NCBI GenBank assembly: GCA_052034175.1
Contig: JBPOIX010000258.1
Span: 1 to 25,145 of the forward strand
Reading direction: 5' to 3'
From: UBA668 sp052034175
Lineage (GTDB): Bacteria; Actinomycetota; Acidimicrobiia; Acidimicrobiales; Ilumatobacteraceae
DNA length: 25,145 nucleotides
The translations under genes and the position numbers were made by a program. The notes below the pieces were generated by a model. It ran no database searches. It had not been told where the DNA came from and saw nothing but the letters and a program-made list of their open reading frames with translations. Positions 12,823 through 20,244 of this stretch are shown in pieces (the first letter of the stretch is position 1; each line of letters opens with the position of its first letter).

Positions 12823-12831
12823 GACTCCGGT

Positions 12832-13518
12832 ATGTCCGCCGACCGCAACCGCCGCCGCATCCCCGATGCCACCGTGTCGCGGTTGCCCGTGTACCTGCGC
12901 ATCCTCGGCGAGCAGGGCGACGAAGGGGTGGACAGCATCTCCAGCGAGCGCCTGGCCGAACTGGCGGGCGTGAACGCGGCCAAGGTCCGCAAGGACCTCA
13001 GCTACCTCGGCAGCTACGGCACCCGCGGCGTGGGCTACGAGGTCGCCTACCTCATCTACCAGATCCGGCGCGAGCTCGGCCTCACCCACGACTGGCCAGT
13101 CATCATCGTCGGCGCCGGCAACCTCGGCCAGGCCCTGTCCGGCTACGGCGGGTTCGGCGAACGTGGTTTCCCCGTGGCCGGCGTGGTGGACGTGGACCCC
13201 GGCAAGGTCGGCACGGTGCTCGGCGGCGTGCGGGTCCGTCACATCGACGAGTTGCCGCAGATCGTGCAGACCAAGCGGGTCAGCATCGGCGTGGTGGCCA
13301 CTCCCGCCCACGCGGCGCAGGACGCCGCGGACCGGATGGTGGCGGCGGGCATCACCAGCATCCTCAACTTCGCCTCCGTCGTGCTGGCCGTGCCGCGCAG
13401 CATCGAGGTGCGCAAGGTGGACCTGGCGGTCGAACTGCAGATCCTCAGCTACCACGAGCAGCGCCGCGCCGCCCTGCATGCAGTGCCCGGTACCGCCACC
13501 CGGTCGGCGAGCGCGTAG
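12832..13518 (+). CDS. rex: Redox-sensing transcriptional repressor Rex
   Basis: A 228-residue repressor that senses the NADH/NAD+ ratio: it binds operators when NADH is low and releases on NADH binding. The N-terminal winged helix (about 10-80) contains ISSERLAELAGVNAAKVRKDLSYLGSYG split over helix and wing, with the family signature V-R-K-D-L-S-Y-L-G. The Rossmann domain starts at IIVGAGNLGQAL (GxGxxG about 94-99), followed by VVDVDPGKVG and the NFASVVLAVP segment. The C-terminal helix (LSYHEQR) matches the domain-swapped dimer helix. It directly precedes hemA (12 nt), as in Streptomyces rex-hemACD. A Rex-like operator covers its own promoter. Confidence 0.95.
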   Translation: MSADRNRRRIPDATVSRLPVYLRILGEQGDEGVDSISSERLAELAGVNAAKVRKDLSYLGSYGTRGVGYEVAYLIYQIRRELGLTHDWPVIIVGAGNLGQALSGYGGFGERGFPVAGVVDVDPGKVGTVLGGVRVRHIDELPQIVQTKRVSIGVVATPAHAAQDAADRMVAAGITSILNFASVVLAVPRSIEVRKVDLAVELQILSYHEQRRAALHAVPGTATRSASA

Positions 13519-13521
13519 GGT
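13516..13521 (+). promoter_or_regulatory. -10 box TAGGGT for hemA, built on the rex stop codon
   Basis: The TAG stop of rex supplies the first three bases. The box ends 9 nt before ATG 13531, allowing hemA to be made independently of the Rex-controlled promoter. Confidence 0.5.
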
Positions 13522-13530
13522 TTTCGACGC

Positions 13531-14790
13531 ATGAGCATTCTGGTCATCGGCGTGAACCACCGCACGGGTCCGATCGACCTGCTGGAGCGCGTCTCGCTCA
13601 GCGGTGATGCCCTGGCCAAGGCGGTCACCGGGCTGGTCAGCCGCACCAACATCCGTGAGGCCGCGGTGCTCTCCACCTGCAACCGCACCGAGGTCTACGC
13701 CGTCGCGGAGCGCTTCCACGGCGCCTACGCCGACATCCGCGACTTCTTCTGCGAGCTCGGCGGCCTCCAGCCCGACGACCTGCACCCCCACCTGTACAGC
13801 CAGCACGACGACGCCGCGGTGGCCCACCTGTTCGAGGTGGCCGCCGGCCTGGAGAGCGCGGTGCTCGGCGAGAGCGAGATCCTCGGCCAGGTGCGCGGCG
13901 CCTGGGAGACCGCCCAGGCCGAAGGTGGCGCCAAGGCCACGCTGAACCTGCTGTTCCGCCACGCCGTGGAGACCGGCAAGCGGGCCCGCACCGAGACCTC
14001 CATCGGCCGCCACACGGCGTCGGTCAGCCATGCCGCGGTGGAGATGGCGAACGATCTGCTCGGCAGCCTTGCCGGCAAGCGGGTGCTGGTGGTCGGGGCC
14101 GGCGAGATGGGCGAAGGGGTGGCGGTGGCGCTGGTGGGCGCGGGTGCCACCGACAGCGTGGTCACCAACCGCACCGAGGCCCGCGCGATGCAGCTGGCAC
14201 AGCGGGTCGGCGGCGCCATCGTGCCGTTCGCCGAGTTGGGCGAGGCCCTCGCCACGGCGGACGTGCTGCTCACCTGCACCGGTGCGGGCAGCGTGCTCAT
14301 CGACCACGACCTCGTGGCTTCCGCCCGCGGCAATGTCTCGCGCCCCCTGCTCGTCGTCGACATCGCCGTGCCCCGCGACGTGGCTGCGGATGTCGTGCAC
14401 GCCGGCAACGTCACCCTGCTGAACCTCGACCATCTGCGCGACTGGGCTGCCCGCGGTCTGGCAGCTCGTGCCGCCGAGGCGGACCGTGTGCGCGTCATCG
14501 TCGGTGAGGAAGTGGAGCGCTTCGGCCAGGAGGCCACCGCCCGCCAGGCCGCGCCGCTCGTGGCACAGCTGCACGAGAAGGCCGAAGCCGTCCGCCAGGC
14601 CGAGCTGGAGCGCTTCGCCGCCCGCCTCGCGGCCCTGGAGCCCGGCCAGCGCGAGGCCGTCGAAGGCCTCACCCGCGGCATCGTCGGCAAGCTGCTGCAC
14701 CAGATGTCCGTCCGGTTGAAGGACGACGCCGGCACCCCGCAGGGTGAGCGCAACGCGGCAGCTGTCCGCGAACTGTTCGACCTCGGCTGA
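13531..14790 (+). CDS. hemA: Glutamyl-tRNA reductase
   Basis: First committed enzyme of the C5 heme pathway: reduces glutamyl-tRNA(Glu) to glutamate-1-semialdehyde with NADPH. The 419-residue chain opens with LVIGVNHRTGPIDLLERV and has the nucleophile Cys50 in VLSTCNRTEVYAV. The segment GLESAVLGESEILGQVRGAW is the conserved tRNA/glutamate-binding stretch. KRVLVVGAGEMGEGVAVAL is the NADPH Rossmann motif, followed by TNRTEARAMQLA and IDIAVPRD-type VDIAVPRDV. The C-terminal half is the long dimerisation helix region. It lies 12 nt after rex and 4 nt before hemC. A -10-like box formed by the rex stop may give extra transcription. Confidence 0.97.
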   Translation: MSILVIGVNHRTGPIDLLERVSLSGDALAKAVTGLVSRTNIREAAVLSTCNRTEVYAVAERFHGAYADIRDFFCELGGLQPDDLHPHLYSQHDDAAVAHLFEVAAGLESAVLGESEILGQVRGAWETAQAEGGAKATLNLLFRHAVETGKRARTETSIGRHTASVSHAAVEMANDLLGSLAGKRVLVVGAGEMGEGVAVALVGAGATDSVVTNRTEARAMQLAQRVGGAIVPFAELGEALATADVLLTCTGAGSVLIDHDLVASARGNVSRPLLVVDIAVPRDVAADVVHAGNVTLLNLDHLRDWAARGLAARAAEADRVRVIVGEEVERFGQEATARQAAPLVAQLHEKAEAVRQAELERFAARLAALEPGQREAVEGLTRGIVGKLLHQMSVRLKDDAGTPQGERNAAAVRELFDLG

Positions 14791-14794
14791 GGCC

Positions 14795-15679
14795 ATGGCC
14801 ACCCCGTTCGCCACCCTTCGTCTGGCCACCCGTGGCAGTGCACAGGCCACCGCCCAGAGCCAGGCCGTGGCCGACGCCCTGCGCACCGCCCATCCCGGCC
14901 TCGAAGTCACGCTGGTCTTCGTGGAGACCTTGGGCGACCAGCGGACCGATGTGCCGCTGCACACCATCGGCGGGCAGGGCGTGTTCGTCAAGGAGGTCCA
15001 GCGCGCCGTGCTGGACGGCCACGCGGACATCGCCGTGCACAGCGCCAAGGACCTCCCGAGCGTCACCGCCGACGGCCTGCTGCTGGCATCGCTGTGCGTG
15101 CGCCGCGACCCCCGGGACGCCCTGGTCGGTACCCCTCTGCGGGACCTTCCTCGTGGTGCCACCGTGGCCACCGGCTCGGTGCGGCGCCGTGCCCAGCTCA
15201 CCGCGGTGCGGCCGGACCTGCGCTTCGTCGAGCTGCGCGGCAACATCCACACCCGGCTCTCCAAGCTGCCCGAGGGTGGTGCGCTGGTGATGGCGGTGGC
15301 GGCGATGGAGATCCTCGGCCTCACCGACCGCATCGCCGAAGCCTTGGCCATCGACGACTTCGTCCCTGCCCCCGGGCAGGGTTGTGTGGCCATCGAATGC
15401 CGCGCCGGCGACGCCCACACGGCCGCACTCCTCACCGCCATCGACCACCCGGCCACCCGCGCCGCGGTCACCGCCGAACGGGCCTTCCTCGCCGAGCTCG
15501 GTACCGGCTGTTCCCTCCCCGTCGCCGCCCACGCCGTCGGCGACCTGCTCCACGCCTTCCTCGCCGACCCCTCCACCGGGCGCCATGTGCGTGCCGTCGC
15601 CTCGCTCAGCGACGACCCGGCCGAACGGCTGGCACAGGCGGCCACCGTGGCCCGCGACCTGCAGGCCCAGCTCGGGTGA
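14795..15679 (+). CDS. hemC: Hydroxymethylbilane synthase (porphobilinogen deaminase)
   Basis: Polymerises four porphobilinogen units into hydroxymethylbilane on a covalent dipyrromethane cofactor. The 294-residue protein has LRLATRGSAQATAQ at the N-terminus, the catalytic Asp86 in VHSAKDLPS, the Arg-rich TGSVRRRAQL and LRGNIHTRL, the hinge VPAPGQGCVAIECR and the cofactor-attaching Cys239 in GTGCSLPVAAHA. All expected active-site residues are present. ATG 14795 follows the hemA stop by 4 nt; the upstream part of the open frame is hemA coding sequence. It is followed by hemD after 4 nt, so hemA, hemC and hemD form one transcription unit. Confidence 0.97.
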   Translation: MATPFATLRLATRGSAQATAQSQAVADALRTAHPGLEVTLVFVETLGDQRTDVPLHTIGGQGVFVKEVQRAVLDGHADIAVHSAKDLPSVTADGLLLASLCVRRDPRDALVGTPLRDLPRGATVATGSVRRRAQLTAVRPDLRFVELRGNIHTRLSKLPEGGALVMAVAAMEILGLTDRIAEALAIDDFVPAPGQGCVAIECRAGDAHTAALLTAIDHPATRAAVTAERAFLAELGTGCSLPVAAHAVGDLLHAFLADPSTGRHVRAVASLSDDPAERLAQAATVARDLQAQLG

Positions 15680-15683
15680 CCCG

Positions 15684-16433
15684 ATGACCCGACCCGCGCT
15701 CGTGGGCCGGCGGGTGGTGGTCACCCGCGCTGCCGAGCAAGCGGGGGCGCTGGAGCGCCTGCTGCGCGAGTGTGGCGCCGAGCCCGTGGTGGTGCCGCTG
15801 TTGGCGATCCAGCCGGTGCCCGAGGCCGCCGATCAGCTGGCCGCGCTGGACCCGTGCGCGTTCGACTGGCTCGTCGTCACCTCCCCCAATGGCGCCGCGG
15901 CGTACCTGCGGGCCCACAACGCCCGCAGCCCACGCCAGGTGGCGGCGGTGGGCTCTGCCACGGCGGCCGCCCTGGAGGCCGGCGGGGTGGCACCGACCCT
16001 GGTCCCCACCGTGCAGCGGGCCGCCGGCCTGCTGGCCGAGTTCCCCGCGGCGGGCACATCCGGTTCCGCGGGCAGCACCACGATCCTGCTCGTCCAGGCA
16101 GTGGACGCCGAGCCGCTGCTGGCGGACGGCCTGGCCGCCGCCGGCCATTCCGTCACCTCGATCGCCCCGTACCGCAGCGTGCCCGCCCTCCCCACCGCCG
16201 CCCAACAGCTGGCGGCATTGCGCGCCGATGCCCTCCTGCTGGCCAGCGGGTCCGCGGCGAGGGCGTGGGCAGCCGTGTTCGGGGCGGCCGGCCCGCCGAT
16301 CGTGGTGGCGATCGGGCCGCAGACGGCGGCGGCCGCGGAGGTCGCCGGCCTCAAGATCACGGCCATTGCTGCCGATCATTCCTTGCCGGGATTGGTGACG
16401 GCGCTGGAGGATCGGTTCGCCGCCGCGGACTAG
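15684..16433 (+). CDS. hemD: Uroporphyrinogen-III synthase
   Basis: Closes hydroxymethylbilane with inversion of ring D to give uroporphyrinogen III, the branch point for heme, siroheme and cobalamin. At 249 residues it matches the two-lobed HemD fold: GRRVVVTRAAEQAGAL starts lobe one, DWLVVTSPNGAAAYL and VAAVGSATAAALEAGG follow, then the linker, and in lobe two APYRSVPA, LRADALLLASGSAARAW and VVAIGPQTAAAAEVAG. HemD proteins diverge strongly, so the gene order after hemC adds confidence. ATG 15684 lies 4 nt after the hemC stop. Its TAG stop forms the start of a TAGGAT box for the next gene. Confidence 0.93.
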   Translation: MTRPALVGRRVVVTRAAEQAGALERLLRECGAEPVVVPLLAIQPVPEAADQLAALDPCAFDWLVVTSPNGAAAYLRAHNARSPRQVAAVGSATAAALEAGGVAPTLVPTVQRAAGLLAEFPAAGTSGSAGSTTILLVQAVDAEPLLADGLAAAGHSVTSIAPYRSVPALPTAAQQLAALRADALLLASGSAARAWAAVFGAAGPPIVVAIGPQTAAAAEVAGLKITAIAADHSLPGLVTALEDRFAAAD

Positions 16434-16436
16434 GAT
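16431..16436 (+). promoter_or_regulatory. -10 box TAGGAT built on the hemD stop codon
   Basis: A transcript would start near 16443 and carry a leader of about 37 nt to ATG 16480, with GGAG at 16461-16464. It may separate expression of the secreted protein gene from the hem unit. Confidence 0.45.
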
Positions 16437-16479
16437 CACAACAGGCGTCACGCCCCGGTAGGAGCCACGTCCAGTCATC

Positions 16480-18936
16480 ATGCGAGCCAACCCGAACGTC
16501 CGGCGGTGGGCCATTGCGTCCGCCGCGGTCACCGTGGCCCTGGGGGCCTCCCAGGCCGCGTTCGCGTGGCGCGCCCCGTCGCCGGTGCCGGTGCCCTCGC
16601 GCCCTGCCGCACCGACCGCCATCCAGGGCGTCGTGTCGCAGACGCCCAGCATCTCGGCCGACGGCAAGTTCGTGGTCTTCGCCGGGGCCCCGCCCGCCGG
16701 CGACCCCAGGTCCGCCACCGTCTACCTGCAGGATCGCAGCGACGGCGCGATCACCGAGCTGTCGCCGATGGTCGAGGGTGTGCCTAGCGGCGGCACCGTG
16801 TGGCCCGTCCTCAGCGCCGACGGCTGCACGGTCACCGCGATCACCGAAGTGCCGTTCGACCAGTTCCGCGACGACGACGCCGGCGACCGCTGGGACGTCT
16901 ACCGCACCGTTCTCCCCCGCTGCGACGGCGACGGCGACTGGGCCCTCGTGTCCGCCTCGGGCAGCGGCTTCGAGGTCGCCGCCAGCGGCGACGTCAGCCC
17001 CCTGTACCCGCCGGCCGTGTCCGGCGAAGGCAGCGTCGTGGCGTACACCCGCCGCTTCAGCACCTCGGCCCCCGATGTGCTGGCCGTCGAGGTCGTCGAC
17101 CTGTCCATCCCGTTGGGCGACCCCGGCCGCACCCAGCCGGTGCTCGGCACCCCGGCCACCGCGCCGGACGGCACGTTCCGCCATCGTGGGGTGCGCGAGC
17201 CCTCGCTGTCCAGCGATGGCACCCTGCTGGCCTACACCTCCGATGCCGTCTCCGCCCTGGCCCTGCCGGAGTGGGGCAGTGGCCCGCAGCCCGGCGGTTT
17301 CGCCACCAGCCATGTGTTCGTGTGGGATCGCGCCAACCCGGATCGCAACACGGCCGTCCGCAAGGTCAGCACCCCGGCCGGGCCGGAGAACGGCGACAGC
17401 ACCAGCCCCGTGCTGTCCGGCGACGGCAGCACGATCGCTTTCGTCTCCACCGCCTCCAACCTCGTGCCCGGGGCCACGCTGCCCGCATGCACGCCCACAT
17501 GTCTGGCGCAGGTGTACCTGCTGGAGCTCGACGGTGGCTCGATCCGCCTCGGCAGCCGGGTCCCGGGCGACCCCACGCTGGCCCCGGTCGGCGCCGACGC
17601 CGCAGCCACCCAGCCCGCGCTGGACCACACGGGCGATCAACTGCTCTTCGTCACGCGGGCCACGAACCTCTTCGCCGGCCGCTCCAGCACGGTCGGCGGC
17701 CCCGCCGATGGCGACATCGTGCGCATGGTCCCGGCCACCGGCGCGGCGGATCGCGTCTCGGTCCTTGCGGACGGCGCCACGGCTGCCCCCGCGGCGAACA
17801 GCCACCCGCGCCTGTCCGCCACCGGCCGCGTCGTCGTGTTCGACACGCTCGCCGGCAGCGCGTTCGGCGGGCCGGCGCTGCCGGGCCGCCAGGTCGCCAC
17901 CGTCACCGCCACCCCGTCGCTGGAACTGGCGGCGCTGGACATGGGCACGGTCGCCGTCACCTTCCCCGGCCCGGAGTGGGAGCTGAGCATCATCAACAAC
18001 GGCCCGGGAGCATTCGTCCCGGCCGCCGTGGTCACCGACGCCACCGACTTCCTCGTCTCCGGCGGCACCTGCCTGGCACAGGCTGGAGTCGCACTGGCGC
18101 CCGGCGGCACCTGCACCGTCACCCTGATGTTCATGCCGATGGTCGAGGGGCTGCAGGAAGCGACGCTCACGGTCGCCGAAGCCGGCCTGGAGCTCGACGG
18201 CCCAGAGGACACCGTGGTCGTCGCCGGCACCGACGAGGACGGCAACGAGCCCGAGCCGTTCGAGGCCACCTCCATCAGCACCACGCTCACCGGCTTCGGT
18301 GGCGAGCCGACCATGGCCCCCAGCCCGGCCGGCGCCCACTCCCGGCCCGCGGTGGTGGGCGGGCGCGCCGAGCCGATGCCGTTCACGGTCTACAACGTCG
18401 CCTTCAACCCGGTGAAGGTGAAGCGCATCACCATCGAGGGCGACGCGGCCGACGACTTCGAGATCGTCGACGACCTCTGCACCGGCGAGAAGGTGGACGC
18501 CGCCGGCTCCTGCCAGCTGTCCGTGGTGTTCACCCCGACGGCGGCCGGGCGGCGGGCGGCGATCGTCAAGATCACCACCGACGACGGTGCGTACACCACG
18601 GCCATCGTCAGCGGCGACGGCCACTACGAGCCGAAGGTCGCCACCAGCGCCTCCACCACCGTGGCCGGCTCGCGGGTGCAGGTCACCGGCGCCGGCTACG
18701 CCCCCGGTGTCACGGTCACCGTGGCCTGGGCGGACGGGCACGGGCGCACCGCCACCGCGGTCACGGACGAGACCGGCATGTTCACCGTCGAGTTCGTGGT
18801 GCTGCCCACCGACCGGCCCGGCCCGCGCCAGCTCGTGGCCAGTGCCGGCACGGATCAGGTGGCAGTCGCGGACATGCTGGTGATCGCACCGCAGCGCCGC
18901 ACCGGCCCGTCGTCGGCCAACTGGCCAGGCCGCTGA
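16480..18936 (+). CDS. Secreted beta-propeller protein with Ig-like (choice-of-anchor D) domains
   Basis: An 818-residue exported protein. Residues 1-29 are a Sec-type signal peptide (Arg-rich start, hydrophobic core, A-A-F-A cleavage). Residues about 45-490 contain repeated TolB/PD40-like blade motifs of the form S-x-D-G-x-x-x-x-F/Y-x-S (SADGKFVVFAG, SSDGTLLAYTSDA, SGDGSTIAFVSTASN, DHTGDQLLFVTRATN, SATGRVVVFDTLAG). From about 495 to 715 there are two HYDIN/ASPM-type Ig-like domains with Cys-G-T-C-T-V-T-L-M-F-M-P and SCQLSVVFTPTAAGRR signatures. A last Ig-like domain (about 720-805) follows. No sortase motif or C-terminal membrane helix is seen, so it may be released or wall-associated. It is convergent with the Ig-like membrane protein. 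No enzymatic role can be assigned. Confidence 0.78.
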   Translation: MRANPNVRRWAIASAAVTVALGASQAAFAWRAPSPVPVPSRPAAPTAIQGVVSQTPSISADGKFVVFAGAPPAGDPRSATVYLQDRSDGAITELSPMVEGVPSGGTVWPVLSADGCTVTAITEVPFDQFRDDDAGDRWDVYRTVLPRCDGDGDWALVSASGSGFEVAASGDVSPLYPPAVSGEGSVVAYTRRFSTSAPDVLAVEVVDLSIPLGDPGRTQPVLGTPATAPDGTFRHRGVREPSLSSDGTLLAYTSDAVSALALPEWGSGPQPGGFATSHVFVWDRANPDRNTAVRKVSTPAGPENGDSTSPVLSGDGSTIAFVSTASNLVPGATLPACTPTCLAQVYLLELDGGSIRLGSRVPGDPTLAPVGADAAATQPALDHTGDQLLFVTRATNLFAGRSSTVGGPADGDIVRMVPATGAADRVSVLADGATAAPAANSHPRLSATGRVVVFDTLAGSAFGGPALPGRQVATVTATPSLELAALDMGTVAVTFPGPEWELSIINNGPGAFVPAAVVTDATDFLVSGGTCLAQAGVALAPGGTCTVTLMFMPMVEGLQEATLTVAEAGLELDGPEDTVVVAGTDEDGNEPEPFEATSISTTLTGFGGEPTMAPSPAGAHSRPAVVGGRAEPMPFTVYNVAFNPVKVKRITIEGDAADDFEIVDDLCTGEKVDAAGSCQLSVVFTPTAAGRRAAIVKITTDDGAYTTAIVSGDGHYEPKVATSASTTVAGSRVQVTGAGYAPGVTVTVAWADGHGRTATAVTDETGMFTVEFVVLPTDRPGPRQLVASAGTDQVAVADMLVIAPQRRTGPSSANWPGR

Positions 18937-18969
18937 GCCGTCCGTCCCGCCAACCGCGGCGGTGAATCG

Positions 18970-20184
18970 TCAGGCGTCGACGAGCACGCCGCTGGCAAGC
19001 ACCGTGGGGCTGCAGCCGGTGGCCACCGGGTCGCCCACCCCGAGGCAGGTGACGTTGACGGTGAGCTCTTCGTTGGCCTGGAACTCCAGCGGGGTCACCA
19101 GCGGCACGGCGATGTCGCCGAACATCGCGGTGAGGCTGTAGGTCAGCAGGCCGTTGCCGTTGCGCCCGATGATCAACGTGCCCTGGTCGCTCTGCGGGTT
19201 CTGGATGATCAGGTCGGTGACCCGCAGGATCTTGCCCGCCGGCACCCTGTACTGGTTCGCCCCCGCCTGGCCCACCGCCACGACCACGGGCAGTTGGAAG
19301 TTGATGATCGCGCCGTCGTCCTCCGCCGGGCCGATGGGCACGAGGGTGGACTGGGTGACACCGAGGTCCAGCGTGTCGCCGGTGACGACGGTGGTGGAGG
19401 TGGGGGCGGGTGCATCCGCCACGGCCTGCTCGGCGGCGGAACGGATCTCCGGGCGGACCACACCGAACCACGCGCCGGCCAGTGCGACGGCGCCGACACC
19501 GACCCACGCCAGGCGGGAGAACAGGCGCTCGGGCAGCATCGGGCTCTGGACGAACGTGGCCGGCGCCGACGCGGTGGGGCTACCCGGCTGGTCCGCGTCC
19601 ACACGGAAGGGGATGGTGCGCGAGCGGCGTTCCCACTGCAGGCCGCGGGTGCGCAACTTCAACCGCACGAGCGTGCTGCCACCGGGCTCCACGCCCGCGG
19701 CAGGCGGGTCGAAGTCCCCCTCCACACGGCCGGAGGGGTCCACCAGGTGCAGCCGCATGCTGGCCTGGGTGTTGCCCCGGTTCTCGACCATCATCTCGTA
19801 GCCGGCGCCGCGGCGGCCGCGCTGGGCCGGCTGGAGCACATTGATGCGCCGGTCGAAGCTGCCGCCGACCACGATGGTGGTCTCGGCGGTGGCGATGTTG
19901 TCCGGGTCGTGCTGGGGGACGATGCGCACGCTGAGCGAGGTCGGCCCGGCCGTGGTGCTGGGCAGCATCGGTGGGCGGAGCACGACCTGCACGGTGTCCT
20001 GCGCGCCGCCGAACAGGGTGAGCATCGCGGGTTCGATGGTGGTGTAGCCGGCGGCCATCCCGACGGCGGTGAGCACGAACGAGTCCGTCGTGTCGGCCAG
20101 GTTCATCACCGTCAGTTCGAGCACGGCGGAGGTACCCGGTGCCACATCGACGTCACCCTGCGAAAACCACCCTTGTGCTGCCAC
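18970..20184 (-). CDS. Membrane-anchored protein with Ig-like (NEW3-type) N-terminal domains
   Basis: A 404-residue protein without a signal peptide. Residues 10-110 and 112-200 look like two beta-sandwich domains (DVDVAPGTSAVLELTVMN; ENRGNTQASMRLHLVD; a V-E-P-G-G-S-T turn), similar to NEW3-type domains. A single hydrophobic helix lies at about 225-243, preceded by Arg residues, which by the positive-inside rule would place the N-terminal domains in the cytoplasm and the C-terminal part (245-404) outside. The C-terminal part has a Ser/Thr/Ala linker and a beta-rich domain (YRVPAGKILRVTDLIIQN). The GTG start has TAGCGT 7 nt upstream. It lies between a convergent secreted propeller and the diguanylate cyclase on the same strand. 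Function unknown. Confidence 0.72.
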   Translation of the reverse strand: MAAQGWFSQGDVDVAPGTSAVLELTVMNLADTTDSFVLTAVGMAAGYTTIEPAMLTLFGGAQDTVQVVLRPPMLPSTTAGPTSLSVRIVPQHDPDNIATAETTIVVGGSFDRRINVLQPAQRGRRGAGYEMMVENRGNTQASMRLHLVDPSGRVEGDFDPPAAGVEPGGSTLVRLKLRTRGLQWERRSRTIPFRVDADQPGSPTASAPATFVQSPMLPERLFSRLAWVGVGAVALAGAWFGVVRPEIRSAAEQAVADAPAPTSTTVVTGDTLDLGVTQSTLVPIGPAEDDGAIINFQLPVVVAVGQAGANQYRVPAGKILRVTDLIIQNPQSDQGTLIIGRNGNGLLTYSLTAMFGDIAVPLVTPLEFQANEELTVNVTCLGVGDPVATGCSPTVLASGVLVDA

Positions 20185-20191
20185 GGCCGGA

Positions 20192-20197
20192 ACGCTA
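20192..20197 (-). promoter_or_regulatory. -10 box TAGCGT for the Ig-like membrane protein
   Basis: Ends 7 nt before GTG 20184 on the minus strand. A short hairpin CCGCC-AAGA-GGCGG (20212-20225) covers the -35 zone. Confidence 0.55.
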
Positions 20198-20244
20198 CCG
20201 CCTACATCCAGCCGCCAAGAGGCGGTGGGTGCGCACGGCCCGGC

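Noticed and set aside
11776..12831. Plus-strand extension of the rex frame upstream of 12832
   Set aside because: The extra residues are low-complexity Arg/Gly/His-rich shadow of the membrane protein, and the promoter and Rex-like operator lie just before ATG 12832.
20211..20226. Short hairpin GCCGCC-AAGA-GGCGGT as terminator of the diguanylate cyclase gene
   Set aside because: The stem is only five to six pairs and has no T tract in the minus direction. It overlaps the -35 zone of the next gene, so it is noted only with that promoter.
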